A stretch of 64,000 nt of DNA from Methylocystis echinoides (GCF_040687965.1 NZ_CP156084.1:262501-326500), one strand, 5' to 3'; positions 1 through 9,662 are shown, counted from the stretch's first letter. The notes: generated by a model not told the origin, from the sequence alone. A program made the numbers and translations.

Positions 1-6
1 CGCTAC

Positions 7-2058
7 ATGGCATTGCAGATGAATAGCCGCCTGGCGACATCCGCTTCGGTCGGGTCCGACTGGCTTGATCTCGGGGAAGACCCCGCCATCGAAGTAGACG
101 GCCGCCGCCATACGGCAGACGATCGACGACGCGTCTCCGCGCGCTGGCTCTCCGGCACCGTTCTGACGGGCTTCTCCGGCGCGCTGCTCATCAGCGCCGC
201 CGCTTATACGGCGCTCGATCAGCAGACGCGTTTCGCCGAAGCGCCGACGCGCGCGCAGCCGGCCCGCCAGGCGGAACCCGACGGCAACATCGTCAATCCA
301 AAAAAGGGCGACCGCATTATGCGCGCGGTCGACGTCGTCGCCGCCAAGCAGACGTTTCGCGCTGCGACGACCTCCAAGTCAGGCGACAAGGAAGTGGTGC
401 GCACGCGGGCCTTCACCCATGTGGCTGCGACGCTTACGCTCTCGCCGACGAGCTTCGCGGGCGAAGTGCCGCCTTATAATCCGCTCAAGCTCGTGAGCGA
501 CGCGCGCGCGCCGGATAACAGCGGCGACGCGGACGTAGCGCTGGACGAGGCGGAAGTGTCCTTCGTCACCAAGGATCTCGGCGTGCTCGAGATCGAAGCC
601 CAAAGCGCAAAACTTTCATTCGACGAGGCTCAGGCGCAGGTTCTCGAGCAGGTGAAGAGCAGCCTTGCAGCCGGCCCCAAGGCCCTGCCGCTTCCCGGCC
701 AGATGCTGCTCTCGCGCACGAGCCGCGCAGCCGGCATCGACCCGCAGGCGCTCGCCTATGCGACTCCCGGAACCTCGCTGACCGCGCCTTTTTCCGCAAT
801 CGAAGTCCGCATGGTGCCGGAGAACGTCACGATCGCGCCGCGCGACACGCCACAGCCCACGCAGATGGAGGAAAAGCTCGCGGTCGTGCGCCACGGCGAG
901 GATCTCGCGGCCATTCTTGCCGCCAATGGCGTGCCGAAGGCGCGGATCGCCGCGGTCGTGGCCGCCTACAGGGGCAAGCGCGATCCGGTTCGCGAGGGTC
1001 AGCGCGTCAAGCTGCTGTTCGCGGATTTCGACGGTTCGGGCAAGAACATGCAGCTGGCGCGCCTCTCCGTTTACAACGACGAGGAAATTGAATCGATCGT
1101 CGCCGCGACCGACAAAGGCACATTCGTGCAGACGCCCACGGCGCCGACCGCTGTCGCCAAGCGCGGAGGGTCCAAGCGCAATTCCCCGGCGCTCGACGAA
1201 TTCGGCGACATCGAGGAAGATCCCGGCGCGATGCGCCTTTATGATTCACTCTACGAGACGGCGCTGAAACAACAGATCCCCAAGCCCATCATCAACGAGC
1301 TTGTGCGCGTCTTCGCCAATGACGTCGATCTGCAGCGCGCCGTCGCCGGCGGCGACTCGCTCGACATCTTCTACGACGAGCCGGAAGACGGCTCGGGACC
1401 GACCCGCGACTCGCTCCTTTACGCGTCGCTCAGCACGCGCGACGAGACCTATCGCTACTATCGCTTCCAAACCTTGGACGACGGGCTCGTCGACTATTAC
1501 GACGAGAATGGCCGGTCGAGCCGCAAATTCCTGGTGCGCAAACCCATCTCCATCGGCGAGACGCGCTCGGGCTTCGGCATGCGCCGGCACCCGATCCTCG
1601 GCTATTACAAGATGCACACGGGCGTCGACTGGGCGGCGCCCATCGGCACGCCGATTCTCGCGGCCGGCAATGGCACGGTCATCAAGGCCCAGTGGGACTC
1701 AGGCTATGGCCGCCGCGTCGAGATCCAGCACGCCAACGGCTATATCACTACCTATAACCACATGTCGGGCTTCGCCCGCGGCATTACCGAGGGCGTCCGC
1801 GTCAAGCAGGGGCAGGTTGTCGGCTTCCTTGGTTCGACGGGCCTCTCGACAGGCCCGCATCTCCACTACGAAGTCATGGTCAACGGCCATTTCGTCGATC
1901 CGATGCGCGTGAAGCTTGCGCGCACGCGCGAAATCGAGGGGCGCATGCTGGCCGAGTTCAAAAAGGAGCGCGACCGCATCGATTCGTTGATGGCCAAGGC
2001 GCCCAACAGCAGCAAGGTCGCCACGCGCAGCGGAGCTGCTCCGACGGCAAGCCGATAA
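7..2058 (+). CDS. M23 family metallopeptidase (murein endopeptidase-like)
   Basis: Predicted zinc peptidase that cleaves peptide cross-links in peptidoglycan in the periplasm. The 683-residue product has a hydrophobic segment at about residues 46-70, which fits a single inner-membrane anchor. A long middle region includes an OapA/LysM-like stretch (about residues 280-370, starting VVRHGEDLAAIL). The C-terminal M23 domain has the zinc ligands H537 and D541 (HTGVD) and the HLHYE motif with H620. The start ATG is only six bases inside the window, so a more upstream start cannot be excluded; a second ATG lies four codons in. The gene ends six bases before the convergent acyl carrier protein gene. 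Family assignment is firm; the exact cell-wall bond cut is not known. Confidence 0.9.
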   Translation: MALQMNSRLATSASVGSDWLDLGEDPAIEVDGRRHTADDRRRVSARWLSGTVLTGFSGALLISAAAYTALDQQTRFAEAPTRAQPARQAEPDGNIVNPKKGDRIMRAVDVVAAKQTFRAATTSKSGDKEVVRTRAFTHVAATLTLSPTSFAGEVPPYNPLKLVSDARAPDNSGDADVALDEAEVSFVTKDLGVLEIEAQSAKLSFDEAQAQVLEQVKSSLAAGPKALPLPGQMLLSRTSRAAGIDPQALAYATPGTSLTAPFSAIEVRMVPENVTIAPRDTPQPTQMEEKLAVVRHGEDLAAILAANGVPKARIAAVVAAYRGKRDPVREGQRVKLLFADFDGSGKNMQLARLSVYNDEEIESIVAATDKGTFVQTPTAPTAVAKRGGSKRNSPALDEFGDIEEDPGAMRLYDSLYETALKQQIPKPIINELVRVFANDVDLQRAVAGGDSLDIFYDEPEDGSGPTRDSLLYASLSTRDETYRYYRFQTLDDGLVDYYDENGRSSRKFLVRKPISIGETRSGFGMRRHPILGYYKMHTGVDWAAPIGTPILAAGNGTVIKAQWDSGYGRRVEIQHANGYITTYNHMSGFARGITEGVRVKQGQVVGFLGSTGLSTGPHLHYEVMVNGHFVDPMRVKLARTREIEGRMLAEFKKERDRIDSLMAKAPNSSKVATRSGAAPTASR

Positions 2059-2063
2059 GGAGA

Positions 2064-2327
2064 TCAAGCCGCGCGGCGCAGGGCGGCCGGCGTCGGGCGG
2101 GCCGCACGGATAGCCGTCGCAATGGCGTCGATCGTGGCCATGGTCTCGCGCTTGAGCGTCTCGCGCGGCAACTCCACTTTGAAGGTCCGCTCCAGAGCGA
2201 CAAGCAGGCGGATCGCGTCGAAGGAGCTCAGACCCAGCGCGTAAAGGTTGGCGCGCGGCGTCAACTGCGCCGCCGGAAGGACGAGCTTCGCTTCCTGCTG
2301 GATGAGGCGTTGGATGGCCGCGATCAT
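2064..2327 (-). CDS. Acyl carrier protein
   Basis: An 87-residue acyl carrier protein that would hold acyl intermediates on a phosphopantetheine arm in the cytoplasm. The attachment motif GLSSFDAIRLL (Ser about residue 35) is intact and is followed by the usual four-helix pattern (VALERTFKVELPRETL). A GGAG ribosome site lies about nine bases before the ATG. It is not beside fatty-acid synthesis genes, and its similarity to the housekeeping AcpP is only general, so it may serve a dedicated lipid or secondary pathway. No partner synthase is visible nearby; the upstream neighbour on the same strand is gluQ, about 100 bases away. Confidence 0.85.
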   Translation of the reverse strand: MIAAIQRLIQQEAKLVLPAAQLTPRANLYALGLSSFDAIRLLVALERTFKVELPRETLKRETMATIDAIATAIRAARPTPAALRRAA

Positions 2328-2431
2328 CTTTCTATCTCCGCATCGCTTCTCAAAACCGATGTTCGAAGATTAGGCGCTGGCGTGCGCCGTGTTCGTGCGC
2401 GTGCGCACATGGCCGACGGGCAGGCATGGTC

Positions 2432-3286
2432 TTAGAACCCAAGCCGTCGCCTGACGCCCTCGGCGCGCGCGCCAGCCGCCCGCAAGGCGCGCAGAGTCTC
2501 TGATCCCCGGCTTTTGGCGAGCTTCTCGCCCGTATCATCAAGAACGAGGTCGTGATGCCGATAGCGCGGCTCAGGCAGGTCGAGAAGGCGTTGCAGCAGG
2601 CGGTGCAGGCTCGTGGCGAAGAAGAGATCATGGCCGCGCACGACATCGGTCACGCCCTGCAAAGCGTCATCCACGACGACGGCGACATGGTAGCTTGCGG
2701 GCGTATCCTTGCGGGCGAGCACGACGTCGCCCCATTGCGCAGGATCACAGGCAGTAATTGCAAAGTCGTCGCCCTCCCGCCATTCCCGCCAGCTTAGCCC
2801 CTCCCCGGCCAGAGCCGCAGCCCTCTGCATGTCGAGCCGCAGCGCGACGCCGCCTCGGGCCAGAATGTCGCGCGCAGACCGGCGCGGCTTCTCGCGGCAG
2901 GTTCCCGGATAGAGCGGCGCGCCGTCCGGGTCCCTGGGCCAATCGGGATGCGCCGCCGCAACGCGCGCGATGTCCGAGCGCTTGCAGTCGCAGGCGTAGA
3001 GCAGCCCCATGGCGTCGAGCCCTTCGAGCGCGCGCGCGTAATCCTCGAAATGTTCCGACTGGCGCCGCACGGGCGTTTCCCAAGCGAGGCCGAGCCAAGC
3101 GAGGTCCTCATAAATCGCCGTCTCGAATTCGGCGCGGGCGCGGCCCCGGTCGATATCTTCGATGCGGAGCAAAAAGCGGCCGCCGCTTGCGCGCGAGAGG
3201 GTGAAATTGAGCAGCGCCGAATAGGCGTGGCCGAGATGCAAAAAGCCATTCGGCGAGGGCGCGAAGCGGAAGACGCGGGACGTCAT
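2432..3286 (-). CDS. gluQ: Glutamyl-Q tRNA(Asp) synthetase
   Basis: A truncated paralogue of glutamyl-tRNA synthetase that activates glutamate and transfers it to queuosine at position 34 of tRNA-Asp. The 284-residue length fits this family, which lacks the anticodon-binding domain of GltX. The class I nucleotide site is visible as FAPSPNGFLHLGH (about residues 7-19) and a KMSKS-type loop as KLAKSRGS. Zinc ligands typical of GluQRS are present: C-D-C in YACDCKRSD and a later Cys in YPGTCR. A GAGG ribosome site precedes the ATG. It stands between the ACP gene and cmk on the same strand. Confidence 0.92.
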   Translation of the reverse strand: MTSRVFRFAPSPNGFLHLGHAYSALLNFTLSRASGGRFLLRIEDIDRGRARAEFETAIYEDLAWLGLAWETPVRRQSEHFEDYARALEGLDAMGLLYACDCKRSDIARVAAAHPDWPRDPDGAPLYPGTCREKPRRSARDILARGGVALRLDMQRAAALAGEGLSWREWREGDDFAITACDPAQWGDVVLARKDTPASYHVAVVVDDALQGVTDVVRGHDLFFATSLHRLLQRLLDLPEPRYRHHDLVLDDTGEKLAKSRGSETLRALRAAGARAEGVRRRLGF

Positions 3287-3311
3287 GCGCGCCTCGGCGA
3301 AAGCCTTCCCC

Positions 3312-3340
3312 TAACGCCCGCTTGCGCGGAAAGCGTTAGG
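3312..3340 (-). terminator. Possible stem-loop downstream of cmk
   Basis: Seven-base inverted repeat CTAACGC/GCGTTAG with a 15-base loop in the 113-base gap between cmk and gluQ. It has no clear T tract on the minus strand, so the terminator reading is weak. Confidence 0.3.
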
Positions 3341-3399
3341 GCGAGGATTGCAAATCCCACTATCATTGAGCGCCCCAGCCGCCTCATCCGGCGCCCGCC

Positions 3400-4041
3400 T
3401 CAGGCGCGGGCCTTCATCCGCCCGCCCTCCGCGATCGCCAGAGCGGCGGCGAAAGCTTGTTCCCTGTCGAGCTCGCTCGTATCGAGCAGCACGGCGTCGG
3501 CGGCCGGCTTCAAGGGCGCGGCGCTGCGTTCGCTGTCGCGGGCGTCTCGCCTTTTCACATCCTCGAGGATGGCGGCGTAATCCACCTCCTCGCCGCGCGA
3601 AGCCAGCTCCAGCGCGCGGCGTTGGGCGCGGGTTTCGGGCGAGGCGGTGACGAAAACCTTCACCGTGGCGTTCGGGCAGATGACCGTGCCGATGTCGCGG
3701 CCGTCGAGCACCGCCCCCTCGGGCCGTGAGGCGAAATTGCGCTGCAGGTCGATCAGCGCGGCACGCACCGCCGGCATCGCGCCCATCAGCGAGGCCGCCT
3801 CGCCCATCTCGCGACCGCGCAGCCGCGCCTCGTCGAAGTCGATGAGCGACAGGCCGCGCGCCGCCTCCACCGCCGCCTCCACGTCGTCGAGCGGCAGACC
3901 CTCGTCCATGAGCGCGCAGGCGGTCGCGCGATAGAGCAGGCCGGTGTCGAGATGCGGCAGGCCGTAATGCGCCGCAAGCCGGCGGGCGAGCGTGCCCTTG
4001 CCGGAGGCCGCAGGCCCATCGATTGCGATCACGAAGCTCAC
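3400..4041 (-). CDS. cmk: Cytidylate kinase
   Basis: Phosphorylates CMP and dCMP with ATP in the cytoplasm. The 213-residue protein opens with the P-loop [11 protein letters not shown] at about residues 5-15 and contains [13 protein letters not shown], the CMP-binding region typical of Cmk. The GTG start was chosen because its bases overlap the aroA stop codon in a GTGA arrangement, and the P-loop then falls at the normal distance from the N-terminus; longer readings upstream run inside aroA in the wrong frame. The aroA-cmk order is common in bacteria and implies one transcript and coupled translation. Confidence 0.93.
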   Translation of the reverse strand: MSFVIAIDGPAASGKGTLARRLAAHYGLPHLDTGLLYRATACALMDEGLPLDDVEAAVEAARGLSLIDFDEARLRGREMGEAASLMGAMPAVRAALIDLQRNFASRPEGAVLDGRDIGTVICPNATVKVFVTASPETRAQRRALELASRGEEVDYAAILEDVKRRDARDSERSAAPLKPAADAVLLDTSELDREQAFAAALAIAEGGRMKARA

Positions 4042-5393
4042 GAGAAGCGCGCTCCGAGACCCTCCATCAGCGGGCGAAAGGAAGGGAAGCTCGTTGCAAT
4101 CATGGTCTGGTCGTCGACCATCACCCCTTGCTGCGCGGCGAGGCCCATGACGAGGAAGCTCATGGCGATCCGGTGATCGAGATGCGTTTCGACGATTCCG
4201 CCGCCCGCGACCGGGCCGCCGCGCACGATGAGATCGTCGCCCACAATCTCGCAATCGACGCCATTGGCGACGAGCCCTGCCGCGATGGCGGCGAGGCGAT
4301 CCGACTCCTTGACCCGCAATTCTGAAAGTCCGCGCATGCGCGTCTCGCCCTTGGCGAAGGCGGCGGCGACGGCGAGGATCGGATATTCGTCGATCATGGA
4401 GGGCGCGCGCTCGGCCGGAACGTCGACGCCTTTGAGCGCCGAAAAGCGGGCGCGTACGTCGGCGACCTCTTCGCCGCCCTCCTCGCGCTTGTTGTCGAGC
4501 GTAATGTCGGCGCCCATTTCGCCGAGCGTCGTCAACAGTCCGCTGCGCAGCGGATTGGTCATGACCCCTTCGACGACAATGTCGGAGCCCAGCGTGATCA
4601 AGGCCGCAACCAGCGGAAAGGCGGCTGACGACGGGTCGGCGGGCACGCGCACGGGGCGCGCGACGAGTTCGGGCCGCCCCTCCAGCGTGATCTTGCGGCC
4701 ATGCGCGCCATGGGGCGCGCTCGTGACCTTGGCGCCAAAATGCGCCAGCATCTTCTCGGTATGGTCGCGCGACGCCTCGGCCTCGATAACGACCGTGCGG
4801 CCGGGAGAATTGAGGCCGCAGAGCAGCACCGCCGATTTGATCTGCGCCGAGGCGACGGGCGTCTTGTATTCGACTGGCAGCGGCTCCGCCGAGCCCTGCA
4901 GGACGAGCGGCAGCCGCCCGCCCTCCGCCTGTTCGAGCACCTGTGCGCCCTGCAGCGTCAGCGGGTCGAGAATGCGCTTCATCGGGCGCTTGCGCAGCGA
5001 CGCGTCGCCGTCGAAACGCGCGACGATGGGGTGGCCGGCGACGACGCCCATCATCAGCCGCGACCCGGTGCCGGCGTTGCCGAAGTCGAGCGTCTCCACG
5101 GGTTGCAGCAGCGAGCCGAGCCCCGCCCCCCAGACGCTCCAGCTGCCGGGACCATGGCGCGTGACCTTGGCGCCGAGCTGGCGCGCCGCCTGCGCCGTGC
5201 GCAGCACGTCCTCCCCTTCGAGCAGCCCCTCGATCTTGGTCTCGCCGACGGCGAGCAGGCCGAAGATCATGGAGCGGTGAGAAACGGATTTATCGCCCGG
5301 CGGACGGACGCGGCCGGTCAGCGGGCCGGAGGCGGCGGCGCTCAGCGGCGCGGCGGGAGCGTGGGAGGCGTCCAAAATGCGGGCCCTTGGCAA
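4038..5393 (-). CDS. aroA: 3-phosphoshikimate 1-carboxyvinyltransferase (EPSP synthase)
   Basis: Joins phosphoenolpyruvate to shikimate-3-phosphate in the shikimate pathway to aromatic amino acids. The 451-residue protein has the N-terminal [13 protein letters not shown] substrate motif (about residues 31-43), [12 protein letters not shown], and the late RVKESDRL and DHRIAMSF motifs. The glyphosate-relevant loop reads GNAGTGSR; whether the enzyme is class I or II was not decided. An AAGGG ribosome site precedes the ATG. It overlaps cmk downstream by four bases, and tRNA-Gly lies about 60 bases upstream on the same strand. Confidence 0.95.
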   Translation of the reverse strand: MPRARILDASHAPAAPLSAAASGPLTGRVRPPGDKSVSHRSMIFGLLAVGETKIEGLLEGEDVLRTAQAARQLGAKVTRHGPGSWSVWGAGLGSLLQPVETLDFGNAGTGSRLMMGVVAGHPIVARFDGDASLRKRPMKRILDPLTLQGAQVLEQAEGGRLPLVLQGSAEPLPVEYKTPVASAQIKSAVLLCGLNSPGRTVVIEAEASRDHTEKMLAHFGAKVTSAPHGAHGRKITLEGRPELVARPVRVPADPSSAAFPLVAALITLGSDIVVEGVMTNPLRSGLLTTLGEMGADITLDNKREEGGEEVADVRARFSALKGVDVPAERAPSMIDEYPILAVAAAFAKGETRMRGLSELRVKESDRLAAIAAGLVANGVDCEIVGDDLIVRGGPVAGGGIVETHLDHRIAMSFLVMGLAAQQGVMVDDQTMIATSFPSFRPLMEGLGARFS

Positions 5394-5451
5394 GCGGCGC
5401 GCATCCGCGGCCGCCGCTACGGGGCCGCGGCCAGCGCGCGGGAATTTGTCC

Positions 5452-5526
5452 TGGAGCGGGCGATGGGAATCGAACCCACGACATACAGCTTGGGAAGCTG
5501 TCGTTCTACCACTGAACTACGCCCGC
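5452..5526 (-). tRNA. tRNA-Gly (anticodon CCC)
   Basis: The minus strand folds as a full tRNA. The acceptor GCGGGCG pairs with CGCCCGC, the D-arm reads TAGTTCAGTGGTAGAAC, the anticodon stem ACAGC/GCTGT encloses loop TTCCCAA (anticodon CCC), and the T-arm GTGGGTTCGATTCCCAT follows. CCA is encoded at the 3' end (bases 5452-5454). Confidence 0.95.
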
Positions 5527-5589
5527 GCGATTCCATGTGTAACGCTCGTTTGGCCAGAATTCAACTTGGGTTCCGCCGCGGTCGCGTGG

Positions 5590-6990
5590 TCAAGCCGCGT
5601 CCTGCTCGGCCTCCGCCTCCGCCTTGGGGAGCGTCACGCGCACGATCAACCCCTTGGGCGCGCGGTCGAGCAGCGCGACCGAGCCGCCATGGCTTTCGAC
5701 GAGCGATCGCACGATCGAGAGGCCGAGTCCGAAGCCGCCCTTGTCCCCCATCGTCCGCCCGGCCTGGCCGCGCACGAATGGTTCGAAAACAGTCGATTTG
5801 ATTTCGGCGGGAACGCCCGGGCCATCGTCGCAGACGTCGATCTGAAGACGGCCCTCGGAATCCTCGGCCGCCCTGATCTCGACGTTCGCCGCGTAATTGA
5901 CCGCGTTCTCGACCAGATTGGTGAACACCCGGGCCATCTCGGAGAGCGAGCCGCGCATCATGAACTCGCCGTCGCTCGCATAAGCGACGTTGTGGCCCAG
6001 ATCGTTGAACTCGTCGACGACCGTCTGGATGACGCTGCCGAGGTCGATCAGCGAATGATCCGCGCGCGTGTTCTCGGTTCGCAGATATTCCAGATTCTTT
6101 CGCAGCATCAAATCCATGAGATGGATGTCTTTCTGCATCTTCCGGCGTAATTCCGGGTCGGCGATGAACTCCGTCCGCAAGTTCAACCGCGTGATGATGG
6201 TCTTGAGATCATGGCTGACCGCCGCGAGAACATGCGTGCGCTCGGTCATCATCGCCAGAATGCGCTCCTTCATGCCGCGGATGGCGCGGCTGAGATCGCG
6301 AATCTCTCGCGGGCCGCGGTCGGTGAGGGCCGCCTTGAGGCCCTCGCGGGTCGGAAAGGACTCGGCCCGCCGCGCGAGCTCGGCGAGCGGCGCGATGATG
6401 GCGTTCGACAGGAAAAGCATCACGGCCGTCGCGCTGATGAAGAACAGGAAGCCGACCCGGGCCCAGCGCGTGAAGAAAAAGGGATAACTCGGCTCCGGCT
6501 CCCAGAGCCAGCGCCACAGCAGCCGCGGCGGCTTCCTGTGCTGCGCGACGGAGACGAGCGCATAACCGCCCTTCTCCAGCTCGAGCGCCAGCGTGTCGTG
6601 CGCGGCGTTGAGAGGGGCCGTGGCGAATGCTTTGGCGGCGCCTGTCAGATGCGCGTTGATACGCCTGATCTCGGCTGAAAAAACCGGTTCCGTCGTCTCG
6701 AACGGAACCGGCTTCGCGTCGCTGACGACGATGCTGGTGTAAGGCGCCGCGAAATGGATTTTGTGGATGATGGTCTCGCGTTCCTCCGGCGGCGCCGAAT
6801 CGAGCGCGACCAGAACGCCTGTCAGGAAGTCCGCCTCCGAGACGTAGTGCCGCCGCCCCTCGGACTCCATCACGTGCAGCATCACGACGATGACGAGCTG
6901 ATAGGCGAGAATGGAGCCGAGAATCAGCAGCGAGATCTGGCCGAGGAGATGATCGGGCCGCAGCCGGCGGATGATGTCCGACAGCGCCAT
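5590..6990 (-). CDS. Sensor histidine kinase (EnvZ-like architecture), orphan
   Basis: A 466-residue membrane sensor kinase. It has a first membrane segment near residues 17-40, a periplasmic loop of about 130 residues, and a second membrane segment near residues 178-200. A HAMP-like linker follows (IIAPLAELARRAESF). The dimerisation H-box is HDLKTIITRLNLRTEF. The ATPase domain has its N box (NLVENAVNYA), G1 (DDGPGVP) and G2 (GGFGLGLSIV). A strong GGAGGA ribosome site precedes the ATG. No response regulator lies beside it: the upstream gene is dcd and the downstream one is tRNA-Gly. The partner and signal are therefore unknown. Confidence 0.9.
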   Translation of the reverse strand: MALSDIIRRLRPDHLLGQISLLILGSILAYQLVIVVMLHVMESEGRRHYVSEADFLTGVLVALDSAPPEERETIIHKIHFAAPYTSIVVSDAKPVPFETTEPVFSAEIRRINAHLTGAAKAFATAPLNAAHDTLALELEKGGYALVSVAQHRKPPRLLWRWLWEPEPSYPFFFTRWARVGFLFFISATAVMLFLSNAIIAPLAELARRAESFPTREGLKAALTDRGPREIRDLSRAIRGMKERILAMMTERTHVLAAVSHDLKTIITRLNLRTEFIADPELRRKMQKDIHLMDLMLRKNLEYLRTENTRADHSLIDLGSVIQTVVDEFNDLGHNVAYASDGEFMMRGSLSEMARVFTNLVENAVNYAANVEIRAAEDSEGRLQIDVCDDGPGVPAEIKSTVFEPFVRGQAGRTMGDKGGFGLGLSIVRSLVESHGGSVALLDRAPKGLIVRVTLPKAEAEAEQDAA

Positions 6991-7055
6991 TAGGGGTTCC
7001 TCCGCGGGCTTTTGTCCAAATCGACGGACGTATGAAGTTGCGAGCGGGCGGCGCC

Positions 7056-8180
7056 CTATTTGGCCCCGAAGTGCTTGGCGAGCTTGAGACCCTGCCCCTG
7101 GTAATTCGAGACGCCGCCCTCGCCGTAGAGCGCTTCCGGCGTCTCGGCCATGCGCTCGTAGACCAGGCGGCCGATGAACTGGCCGTCCTCCAGCACGAAA
7201 GGCACTTCGCGGGAGCGCACTTCGAGAACCGCGCGGGCGGCGGGCCGGCCATCGGGACCGGCGCCGAACCCTGGATCGAAGAAGCCGGCGTAATGAACCC
7301 GAAACTCGCCGATCGCGGCGTCCATCGGAGCCATTTCGGCGGCGAGATCGGGTGGAATGGCGAGCCGCTCGCGCGAAGCGAGGATGTAGAAATCGCCGGG
7401 ATCGAGGATCAGCCGGCCATCCCGCGCCGGCAGCCGGTCCCAGTAATCGTCGACCCGATAGGCGCCGACGCGGTCGACGTCGATGACGTCGGTATGCTTC
7501 TGGGCGCGATAGCCGACGACGCCGCCAAAGGCCTCGGCGCCGAGCGCGACGCGCAGCACCATCCCGTCCCGCAGATTGAGCGGCCCGTCCACGAGCGGAA
7601 CGCGCGCATGCAACTCGGCGAGCGCCGAATCCGAGAGCGCGACAGCGCCCTGCCCCGGCCCCGACGGCCGCATTCGGAACCGAAGCTGGTTGAGCCGCGA
7701 TCCCATTCGCGCGCGAATTGAAAAGCTGCGCGGCGAGACTTCGGCGTAGAGCGGCCCCTGATAGCCGGGCTCGACTTCGTCGAAGCGATCGCCGCGATCG
7801 GTGATGAGGCGGGTGAAAATATCGAGCCGCCCGGTCGAGCTCTTGGGGTTGGCCGCGCCGGAGACGCTCCCGGACAGCGCGAGGCTCTCGAGCAACGGCA
7901 CGACATAGACGCAGCCGCGCTCGAGGATGGCCCCGTCGCCTTGAAGGGACATTTCGTCATAAGCCAGCGCCGAGAGGATGTCCTTGACGCTGCGATCCTT
8001 GCCGGGAAGGAAGCTGGCCCGTACCCGATACGCTGTGGCGCCGAGCCGGAGATCGAGGCTCGCAGGCTGAATTTGCCCCTTGGCGAGCGGCGCGCAGACG
8101 CGGATCGTCCCCGTCTCGGCCATGGCGGCGATCTGCCGGCTGGAGAGCACGCCGCCCTGAGCATGTTCTGGAGGCGTCAT
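7056..8180 (-). CDS. dcd: 2'-deoxycytidine 5'-triphosphate deaminase, long alphaproteobacterial form
   Basis: Predicted to deaminate dCTP to dUTP for thymidylate synthesis. At 374 residues it is about twice the length of the E. coli enzyme and looks like two dUTPase-fold halves: the first carries QPASLDLRLG and PKSSTGRLDIF (about residues 37-125), the second carries LDPGDFYILASRE, PMDAAIGEFRVHYAGFFDPGFG and an FVLEDGQ-type strand. This matches the long Dcd family described in alphaproteobacteria. An AGGAG ribosome site lies about 13 bases ahead of the ATG. It is transcribed divergently from metZ. Confidence 0.88.
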   Translation of the reverse strand: MTPPEHAQGGVLSSRQIAAMAETGTIRVCAPLAKGQIQPASLDLRLGATAYRVRASFLPGKDRSVKDILSALAYDEMSLQGDGAILERGCVYVVPLLESLALSGSVSGAANPKSSTGRLDIFTRLITDRGDRFDEVEPGYQGPLYAEVSPRSFSIRARMGSRLNQLRFRMRPSGPGQGAVALSDSALAELHARVPLVDGPLNLRDGMVLRVALGAEAFGGVVGYRAQKHTDVIDVDRVGAYRVDDYWDRLPARDGRLILDPGDFYILASRERLAIPPDLAAEMAPMDAAIGEFRVHYAGFFDPGFGAGPDGRPAARAVLEVRSREVPFVLEDGQFIGRLVYERMAETPEALYGEGGVSNYQGQGLKLAKHFGAK

Positions 8181-8273
8181 GCCGCTTCAACTCCTGGACC
8201 CAAGAAAGCTCTCAAACGTGGGATAGCGCCGAGCCTGCAAAAGGGCAAATAGCCGCCCCGCCATTTCAGGAGA

Positions 8274-8302
8274 TTGACAGGCCCGCCCGCTTTTCGGATT
8301 AC
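8274..8302 (+). promoter_or_regulatory. Sigma-70-type promoter for metZ
   Basis: A perfect TTGACA -35 box (8274-8279) is followed after 17 bases by GATTAC (8297-8302) as -10. The predicted transcript would start near 8309, exactly where the SAM-II aptamer begins, which supports the call. Confidence 0.7.
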
Positions 8303-8306
8303 TGCC

Positions 8307-8360
8307 CCGTGGTTATTTGAGCCGGCCGGCTTGCCGCCACGTTAAACCAAAGCGCTAAAA
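8307..8360 (+). promoter_or_regulatory. SAM-II (metA-type) riboswitch
   Basis: The sequence matches the SAM-II aptamer block by block: CGTGG (8308-8312) pairs with CCACG (8337-8341), with GTTATTTGAGCCGGCCGGCTTGC between them and the conserved tail GTTAAAC...GCTAAAA (8341-8360), which forms the pseudoknot that binds S-adenosylmethionine. It lies about 100 bases before the metZ start codon. In known cases the class represses methionine-synthesis genes in alphaproteobacteria when SAM is plentiful; here it would control metZ. Confidence 0.92.
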
Positions 8361-8463
8361 GGCCGGGTCTCCCGCCGGAAACCCGTTTGCTATCAAGCCG
8401 CGGCCCGCGTGTCGGCGCCGCTTTCAGGATGCGGCGCGTCGGCGCGCCCGGAGGGAGAGAAGA

Positions 8464-9657
8464 ATGTCCAAAGACGGCCTGCGCAAGCTCAAGCCGGCGA
8501 CGCAGCTCATCCATGGCGGGACGACGCGCTCCACCTTCGGCGAGATGTCGGAGGCGCTGTTTCTCACGCAGAGCTTCGCCTATCCGACGATGGAGGCGGC
8601 CGAGGCGCGCTTCAAGGGCGACGATCCGGGCTTCATTTACTCCCGCTTCTCCAATCCGACCGTCGCCATGTTCGAGCAGCGCATGATCCTGCTCGAGGGC
8701 GCGGAGGCCGCCCGCGCGACGGCGAGCGGCATGGCCGCCGTCACGGCGAGCCTTCTTGCGCAAGTGAAGGCGGGCGACCATGTGGTCGCGGCGCGTGCGC
8801 TGTTCGGGTCGTGTCTCTATGTCGTCGAGGACCTGCTGCCGCGGCTGGGGGTCGCCTCGACCCTCGTCGACGGCGCCGACCTCGCCCAGTGGAAAGCGGC
8901 GGTTCGTCCCGAAACCAGGCTGTTCTTCCTCGAAAGCCCGACCAATCCGGGGCTCGAGGTCTATGATCTGAAGGCCATCGCCGACATCGCCCATGACGCG
9001 GGCGCGCGGTTCGTCGTCGACAATGTCTTTGCGACGCCGCTTTTGCAAAAGCCTTTCGAGCTCGGCGCCGACGTCGTCGTCTATTCCGCCACGAAACATA
9101 TCGACGGCCAGGGACGCTGTCTCGGCGGCATTATTCTCTCCTCACAGGCGATCATCGAGGAGAGCATCCATAATTTCCTGCGCCAGACCGGCCCGGCCAT
9201 GTCGCCGTTCAACGCCTGGGTGATGCTCAAAGGTCTGGAAACCCTCCCGCTGCGCGTCGGCCAGCAAACGGCGAGCGCGGGACGAATTGCGGATTTTCTC
9301 GCCGAACAAACGGGCGTGACCAAGGTGCTCTATCCCTTCCGCCCGGACCATCCGCAGGCGGAGCTCGCGCGGCGGCAGATGAGCGGCGGCGGCACGCTGG
9401 TGAGCTTCGTCATGGAGAGCAAAGAGCAGGCCTTCAAGCTCGCCAATGCGCTCCAGATCATCAAGATTTCGAACAATCTGGGCGACGCCAAGAGCCTGAT
9501 GACGCATCCGGCGACGACCACCCATCAGCGCCTGACCCCGGAGGCGCGGGCGACGCTTGGGATAACCGACGGCATGCTGCGCCTGTCGGTCGGTCTGGAA
9601 GACGTCGAGGATCTGATCGAGGATCTCGCCGAAGGCCTCGCCGCCTCCAGGCGGTGA
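8464..9657 (+). CDS. metZ: O-succinylhomoserine sulfhydrylase
   Basis: A PLP enzyme that turns O-succinylhomoserine and sulfide into homocysteine for methionine synthesis. The 397-residue protein belongs to the Cys/Met metabolism PLP family. It has YSRFSNPTVAMFE near the N-terminus, the ESPTNPG segment (about residues 158-164) and the PLP lysine in YSATKHIDGQGR (Lys about residue 203). The ILLEGAEAARATASGMAAV segment resembles MetZ rather than cystathionine enzymes. A GGAGGGAG ribosome site stands just before the ATG. Expression is probably set by the SAM-II riboswitch upstream, and a strong hairpin follows the stop. Confidence 0.93.
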   Translation: MSKDGLRKLKPATQLIHGGTTRSTFGEMSEALFLTQSFAYPTMEAAEARFKGDDPGFIYSRFSNPTVAMFEQRMILLEGAEAARATASGMAAVTASLLAQVKAGDHVVAARALFGSCLYVVEDLLPRLGVASTLVDGADLAQWKAAVRPETRLFFLESPTNPGLEVYDLKAIADIAHDAGARFVVDNVFATPLLQKPFELGADVVVYSATKHIDGQGRCLGGIILSSQAIIEESIHNFLRQTGPAMSPFNAWVMLKGLETLPLRVGQQTASAGRIADFLAEQTGVTKVLYPFRPDHPQAELARRQMSGGGTLVSFVMESKEQAFKLANALQIIKISNNLGDAKSLMTHPATTTHQRLTPEARATLGITDGMLRLSVGLEDVEDLIEDLAEGLAASRR

Positions 9658-9662
9658 AACTT

